In this document: positions 4,723-8,557 of the stretch, piece by piece | Position numbering within the stretch: position 1 is the first letter of the stretch | Layout: every line of letters starts with the position of its first letter | Source: Gammaproteobacteria bacterium | Lineage (GTDB): Bacteria > Pseudomonadota > Gammaproteobacteria > PS1 > Pseudothioglobaceae | Length of the DNA: 8,557 nt | Direction of reading: 5' to 3' | Assembly (NCBI GenBank): GCA_029941485.1 | Contig: JAPYOZ010000036.1 | Location: 1-8,557, forward strand | Program-made: the position numbers and the translations under genes | Notes under the pieces: model-generated | What the model saw: only the letters and a program-made list of their open reading frames with translations | Told to the model about the DNA's origin: nothing | Databases searched by the model: none

Positions 4723-6033
4723 ATGAAGCATTATTTTTTAACATTAAGCTGTATTCTTGCACTGGGTATTATTCCGGTAGAGGCTGAAATTATCGATGGC
4801 AATAAAATGCTTGAGTCGGTAAATAAACAAATAATCAATATTAATACCGATGAGTTAAAAAATATTCTAGACGCCGATCCTAACGTGGTTTTAGTTGATG
4901 TTCGAACGCCATCTGAGCTGAAATTCACAGGTACGATTGATCGTGGACAAAACATCAATGTTGTTCGTGGTTGGTTAGAGTTTCAGATTGGTGACCACGC
5001 CAAAACTAAAGACACACCGATCATTGTTTATTGTGGCAGGAATTTGCGCTCACCATTAGCTGCTAAAACCCTAGAGAGAATGGGTTACACTAATGTAAAA
5101 AACTACTCGGATGGTTATTTTGTTTGGAAAGAAGAGTTTCATCCGGTTAAGATTAGTGATCATGAGCCAGACAGTATCCTATACAGAAATCCTGTAGAAG
5201 TTGCTGAGGGTGTTTATTCGGCCATCGGTGCTACACAGCCTTACACTTATGAAAACTCAAACCATAACAATAATTTATCCTTTATTGTTACTGCTGACGG
5301 GGTATTGGTGTTTAACGCCGGAGGTAGTTATTTGGTGGCTAAGGCTTTGCATGAAGAAATTAAGGAGATTACCGATCAGCCAGTTAAGTACGTTGTATTG
5401 GAAAATTCGCAAGGCCATGCTATTCTTGGCTCAAATTATTGGAAAGAGCAAGGTGCAATTATCATTGCTCACATTGAAGCCGATAAAGAGATTCAACATC
5501 GAGGCGAAGACATTTATTTACGTTCTTTAAAAGTACAAAAAGAGAAACTAATTGGCACTAAGGTAATTCGTCCAGACGTTACTTTTGAGGAAAAAATGAA
5601 CTTGCCAATGGGTGGTGTAAAAATCCAACTCATGCACATAGGCGCCTCTCATTCGCCGGATGACATTCAACTTTGGCTACCAGAACAAAAGCTATTGATT
5701 AGTGGTGACACAACCTTTAATCAACGTATGTTGCCAATTTTCCCGCATACCAATGCAGCTGCTTGGATTGAAACTTGGGACAAAATTGAAGCACTTGAGC
5801 CTGAGCTTATTATTCCGGGTCATGGCGAGCCAACCGATCTTGCTACCATTACCAAATTTACTAAAGATTACTTGGTTTACATGCGCACAGAAGTTCAAAA
5901 AGTATTGGATGACGATGGCGGTTTGTATGAGGCTTACAATATCGACCAATCCATGTTTCGTGATCGCGGTACATTTAGAGAGTTACACAAGCAAAATGCC
6001 GAGCGTATTTTTAAGCAAATGGAATTTGAATAG
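4723..6033 (+). CDS. Periplasmic rhodanese - metallo-beta-lactamase-fold fusion protein
   Basis: A 436-residue exported protein. Residues 1-21 are a signal peptide (cleavage after VEA). Residues about 37-137 are a rhodanese domain: VVLVDVRTPSEL (55-66), then IIVYCGRNLRS with catalytic C104, and the GYTNVKNYSDGYFVWK ending. This domain should form a cysteine persulfide and move sulfane sulfur. Residues about 155-430 are an MBL fold similar to the SoxH/quinoprotein-relay group: GVYSAIG, a loop at 178-187, DGVLVFNAGG (192-201), GASHSPDDIQLWLP with H310, LLISGD with D329 and IIPGHGEPTD with H367. The HxHxDH metal motif is not canonical: the matching segment reads NSQGHA (228-233). Domain order is rhodanese first, opposite to the CstB-like MBL-rhodanese arrangement. 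AAGGAA precedes the ATG (4713-4718). Its stop codon touches that of rsgA. Confidence 0.9.
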   Translation: MKHYFLTLSCILALGIIPVEAEIIDGNKMLESVNKQIININTDELKNILDADPNVVLVDVRTPSELKFTGTIDRGQNINVVRGWLEFQIGDHAKTKDTPIIVYCGRNLRSPLAAKTLERMGYTNVKNYSDGYFVWKEEFHPVKISDHEPDSILYRNPVEVAEGVYSAIGATQPYTYENSNHNNNLSFIVTADGVLVFNAGGSYLVAKALHEEIKEITDQPVKYVVLENSQGHAILGSNYWKEQGAIIIAHIEADKEIQHRGEDIYLRSLKVQKEKLIGTKVIRPDVTFEEKMNLPMGGVKIQLMHIGASHSPDDIQLWLPEQKLLISGDTTFNQRMLPIFPHTNAAAWIETWDKIEALEPELIIPGHGEPTDLATITKFTKDYLVYMRTEVQKVLDDDGGLYEAYNIDQSMFRDRGTFRELHKQNAERIFKQMEFE

Positions 6034-6996
6034 CTAGCCAATCAAATTAAGATAATTTTCGTAGCGCTTTTGATGGATCTTGCCTGATTCTATGGCTTGT
6101 TTGATGGCGCAGTTTGGTTCGTTAATGTGTGCGCAATTTCTGAATTTACACTGACCAATAAAAGGCTTGAACTCCTTAAATCCACTTAAAATTTCTTTGT
6201 TGGTTAGATTGTCTAGTTGGAACTCTCGAATACCAGGTGAATCAATCAAATCACCTCCCGAAGGAATGTGATACAGTGTGGTATTGGTGGTGGTGTGCTT
6301 GCCAAGTTTACTTTTGATGGATATCTCATTCACACGCAGATTAAGATCCGGAATCAGCTCGTTAATCAAAGATGATTTACCTACGCCAGACTGCCCTAAA
6401 AAGATATGGGTTTTGTCATTCAGAGAATTTTTAAACTGCTTAATGTTGGTTTTGTTTTTAACACTCAGATAAATCACTGAATAACCAGCCGATTCATAAA
6501 TTGAAAAATCATTTTCTACTTGCTGAATATTGTCACTCAGCTCTATTTTATTCACCACAATATTAATTGGTAAATTAGCATTCTCTGCTACCACTAAATA
6601 TCGATCAATCAGTTCAAATTGATAGTGCGGTTCAATCGCTACTAATAGCCACAATTCATCAACATTACTGGCGATTAGTTTCTGCGATCGCTTAAGGGTA
6701 TTTTCTCGTTCGAGTAGGGCGGTGACCACTCCTTCGTTGTTACTAATTTTTTGAAAGATTACTTGATCACCAGCCACAGAGAGTTCAATGTTTTGCCGAC
6801 CGGTGCATTGATATAAATCACCCGATTCAGATTCAACTAATAAGCGTTGCCCATAGCGAGTAATGACTAGTCCTGTTTGTTCTTCTCCGGCATTATCAAG
6901 AGAAGTTTCTGAATTGCTCGAGGCTTTTTGAGCGCGAGCAATACGCTCCGCTTGAATTTTTTCGATTCGCCATTTTTGGCGACGTGTAAGACTCAA
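6034..6996 (-). CDS. rsgA: Ribosome small-subunit-dependent GTPase A
   Basis: RsgA (YjeQ) is a circularly permuted GTPase that checks late assembly of the 30S subunit. The 320 residues (E. coli about 350) show a basic N-terminal tail, an OB-fold (about 40-95), and the permuted G-motif order. That order is G4 VVNKIEL (147-153), G1 GQSGVGKSS (201-209), G2 in the HTTTNTT stretch (234-240) and G3 DSPG (252-255). The zinc knuckle is C283, C288, H290, C296. The G4 motif is NKIE where NKxD is standard. The start is TTG at 6996: no ATG exists nearby, MSLTRRQKWR matches the family's basic start, and AAGGA (7001-7005) lies four bases upstream inside the last codons of the previous gene, whose stop abuts the TTG. 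It is thus the last gene of the M48-cytochrome operon and probably translationally coupled. No terminator follows. Confidence 0.95.
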   Translation of the reverse strand: MSLTRRQKWRIEKIQAERIARAQKASSNSETSLDNAGEEQTGLVITRYGQRLLVESESGDLYQCTGRQNIELSVAGDQVIFQKISNNEGVVTALLERENTLKRSQKLIASNVDELWLLVAIEPHYQFELIDRYLVVAENANLPINIVVNKIELSDNIQQVENDFSIYESAGYSVIYLSVKNKTNIKQFKNSLNDKTHIFLGQSGVGKSSLINELIPDLNLRVNEISIKSKLGKHTTTNTTLYHIPSGGDLIDSPGIREFQLDNLTNKEILSGFKEFKPFIGQCKFRNCAHINEPNCAIKQAIESGKIHQKRYENYLNLIG

Positions 6997-7278
6997 TTAT
7001 TCCTTAAGTTTGTAATATTTATCGTTCAACAGTTTGACTTCACCCGCTTCTTCATCTGGGAACCAGCCCACGCTAAAAGCAACCACACAAGTGCTAACTT
7101 GGCGACGCAAATCAAAATGTGTTTTCATGCGCGTATTTTTGCGATTATAAAAATCATCATCATGCTCGATAACATGACAACTAACGCAAGATTCGTTGTG
7201 TCTTTCTAGCGCATCATCTTCGGCAAATGCACTGCCTGTTGTTAGTAGTGCCGTTGCTATGATTATTTGTTTTTTCAT
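6997..7278 (-). CDS. Small periplasmic monohaem cytochrome c (second of a pair)
   Basis: A 93-residue exported protein: signal peptide MKKQIIIATALLTTGSAFA, then mature protein from E20. It carries a single haem-binding CVSCH (31-35) close to the mature N-terminus. No obvious distal Met ligand motif is seen; H39, H54, M51 and C64 are possible ligands. The C-terminal 33 residues align without gaps to those of the upstream cytochrome (7314-7592), sharing a third cysteine (C64), a tryptophan (W72), LN (84-85) and a final aromatic-aromatic-x-L. It is likely an electron carrier or a subunit of a periplasmic enzyme; the partner is not evident. AAGGAG precedes the ATG. It lies 35 bp after the first cytochrome and abuts rsgA with no gap. 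Confidence 0.88.
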   Translation of the reverse strand: MKKQIIIATALLTTGSAFAEDDALERHNESCVSCHVIEHDDDFYNRKNTRMKTHFDLRRQVSTCVVAFSVGWFPDEEAGEVKLLNDKYYKLKE

Positions 7279-7313
7279 ATTTTTCTCCTTTCAATAATTT
7301 TTTAAGTATACCT

Positions 7314-7592
7314 TTATCTGTCTAAACGAAAGAACTCGCGATTCAAATAATGCACCGTGTCTTTAATGTCTTGATCATTCCAGTCTAGGCGAAAATGTTC
7401 GCTACAAGTATCTGTCCAATGTATGAGCTCAATTAGGTTAGTAATCTCGTCCATACCAAGCCCTTGGTAGGAGCTTATACCATGGCATTTGGCACAACTT
7501 TCTTCATACAACAGTTTGCCATCATTGGCATTAGGCGCTGCCCAAGCGTAAATAGGTAATAAAGCAAATAACAGTAGTTTGTTAGTGCCCAC
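7314..7592 (-). CDS. Small periplasmic monohaem cytochrome c (first of a pair)
   Basis: A 92-residue exported protein. The signal peptide is MGTNKLLLFALLPIYAWA, followed by a short cytochrome c segment NDGKLLYEESCAKCHG with haem motif CAKCH (33-37). It continues with GLGMDEITNLIEL and a C-terminal tail containing C63, W71, LN (83-84) and FFRL. It is shorter than ordinary class I cytochromes c and lacks a clear Met axial-ligand loop. The start is GTG at 7592, inside the last codons of the M48 protease gene (11-bp overlap), with no convincing Shine-Dalgarno sequence. Translation is therefore probably coupled to the protease. No other ATG, GTG or TTG would leave an intact signal peptide. I infer a duplicated pair with the next gene. 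Confidence 0.87.
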   Translation of the reverse strand: MGTNKLLLFALLPIYAWAAPNANDGKLLYEESCAKCHGISSYQGLGMDEITNLIELIHWTDTCSEHFRLDWNDQDIKDTVHYLNREFFRLDR

Positions 7593-8557
7593 TAGCTTTT
7601 AAATGCGCTATACGAATGGATGCACTAGGATGTGAATCATGAAAAGCAGAATAAATTTTATCCGGCGTTAGCGTGGCCGCATTGTCACGGTAAAGTTTTA
7701 CCAGCGATGATACTAAATCATCCGCATTGGTGTGTTTGGCTGCAAAAGCATCGGCTTCAAATTCATGCTTACGTGAAAGGTAATTACTGATCGGTGCGAT
7801 GAAAAAACTAAACACCGGCATGGTAAGAGTAAACAATATCAATGCAGTATGATTGGACATTGTATTAACGCCCAGTCCGTGAAAAAACCAAGGTTGATTA
7901 ATAAGGTAACCCAAAAGCGCTAAGCCAGTTAAAGTAATGGCAAATAAATTTATCATGTGCTTGCGAATGTGTTTATGGTGAAAATGCCCGAGCTCATGCG
8001 CAAGGATCGCTTCGACTTCCTGATCATCCATACCTTTTAGCAAGGTATCAAAAAACACAATGCGTTTATTTTTACCAATGCCGGTAAAGTAAGCATTGCC
8101 GTGGGAGGATCTTTTAGAGCCATCCATCACAAACACGCCGTCACTTTTAAAACCAGTGCGCTCAAGTAAATTATCAATCTTGACTTTTAATTTGGCATTG
8201 TCCAATGGTTTGAATTTATTAAAAATCGGTGCGATGTAAGTGGGGTAGAGCCAAAACATGAGCAGCGAAAAAGAAGTCAAAACCAGCCAAACATACAGCC
8301 ACCAATACTCACCCATCTCACCCATTAAATACAGCACGGCGTAAATCAACGGCAAGCCAATCACAAGGGTTAATAGTATCTCTTTAAGTAAATCAACAAC
8401 AAAGGTTTTGCTGTCGGTTTTATTAAAACCAAATCTTTGCTCTAATACAAACGTGCGATAAATACTAAAAGGGAGATCAATCAAACTGCCAATAATCATC
8501 AGACTAATAATAAAACCAACACCTAAGTACAAAGTATTGTCACTTAGTCCTTGCCAA
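7582..8557 (-). CDS. M48 family (Ste24/CAAX protease 1-like) membrane metallopeptidase, partial
   Basis: A zinc metalloprotease of the inner membrane. The frame is open to the right window edge (residues WQGLSDNT precede a TTG at 8532 that would otherwise be taken as the start), so the N-terminus lies outside. About 324 residues are visible. They show a Ste24-like N-terminal part with RTFVLEQRFGFNKTD (about 34-48) and several membrane segments (about 10-28, 60-78, 85-105, 202-222 and 238-258). The catalytic AHELGHFHHKH gives HExxH at 187-191, the third zinc ligand Glu lies in HEFEADAF (E267), and DSHPSASIRI is near the C-terminus. Members process or degrade membrane and prenylated-type substrates; the bacterial substrate here is unknown. 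It is the first visible gene of the operon with the two cytochromes and rsgA. Confidence 0.93.
   Translation of the reverse strand, partial: WQGLSDNTLYLGVGFIISLMIIGSLIDLPFSIYRTFVLEQRFGFNKTDSKTFVVDLLKEILLTLVIGLPLIYAVLYLMGEMGEYWWLYVWLVLTSFSLLMFWLYPTYIAPIFNKFKPLDNAKLKVKIDNLLERTGFKSDGVFVMDGSKRSSHGNAYFTGIGKNKRIVFFDTLLKGMDDQEVEAILAHELGHFHHKHIRKHMINLFAITLTGLALLGYLINQPWFFHGLGVNTMSNHTALILFTLTMPVFSFFIAPISNYLSRKHEFEADAFAAKHTNADDLVSSLVKLYRDNAATLTPDKIYSAFHDSHPSASIRIAHLKASGH

Noticed and set aside
5201..6037. Out-of-frame and antisense open frames inside the rhodanese-MBL gene
   Set aside because: The fusion gene has domain evidence through this whole stretch, and the alternatives lack any motif.
6928..7209. 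93-residue plus-strand frame across the rsgA/cytochrome junction
   Set aside because: It is antisense to two well-supported genes, with unlikely composition and no ribosome-binding site.
7582..8532. TTG at 8532 as the true start of the M48 protease
   Set aside because: The frame stays open to the window edge with family-like sequence upstream, and Ste24-type proteins extend further at the N-terminus.

Overview
The window looks like chromosomal DNA from an AT-rich gammaproteobacterium. The rpsA-ihfB order, IHF-beta itself, SlyD, YgdD-type DUF423 and RsgA all fit that class. The mixture of small c-type cytochromes, a secreted rhodanese/metallo-beta-lactamase (MBL) fusion and a secreted DUF302 protein with a Gly/Asn/aromatic-rich head suggests a sulfur-oxidising lineage such as SUP05/Thioglobaceae. 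That placement is inference from gene content; no species marker was searched.

Layout. Positions 1-2742 run on the plus strand: the 3' part of rpsA (ribosomal protein S1), ihfB, a tRNA-Lys(UUU) gene between two intrinsic terminators, slyD (FKBP prolyl isomerase) and a zinc-ribbon SAM methyltransferase. Positions 2813-3220 (minus) hold an unrecognised 135-residue protein. Its leader contains a 24-bp near-perfect palindrome, and it faces a DUF423 membrane protein (3386-3763, plus) across a 165-bp divergent promoter region. A strong bidirectional terminator (3776-3805) separates DUF423 from the next pair.

The next pair is divergent: a secreted low-complexity/DUF302 protein (3822-4625, minus) and a secreted rhodanese-MBL fusion (4723-6033, plus), sharing a 97-bp promoter region. 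The remainder (6034-8557, minus) reads as one tight operon: an M48/Ste24-type membrane protease running off the right edge, two tiny signal-peptide-bearing monohaem cytochromes c, and rsgA. There, genes overlap or abut (11-bp overlap, 35-bp gap, 0-bp gap).

How the genes may work together. The left part is translation and nucleoid housekeeping. The middle and right parts encode at least four predicted exported proteins: the DUF302 protein, the rhodanese-MBL and two cytochromes. A plausible reading is periplasmic sulfane-sulfur handling, with rhodanese persulfide chemistry, a DUF302 protein whose head resembles sulfur-globule envelope proteins, and small cytochromes as possible electron acceptors. 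The least ordinary items are the DUF302 chimera, the fusion's non-canonical metal-binding motif, and the paired cytochromes, which share a C-terminal signature with a third cysteine. No mobile elements, CRISPR arrays or integrases were seen. No stretch over 300 bases lacks a gene.
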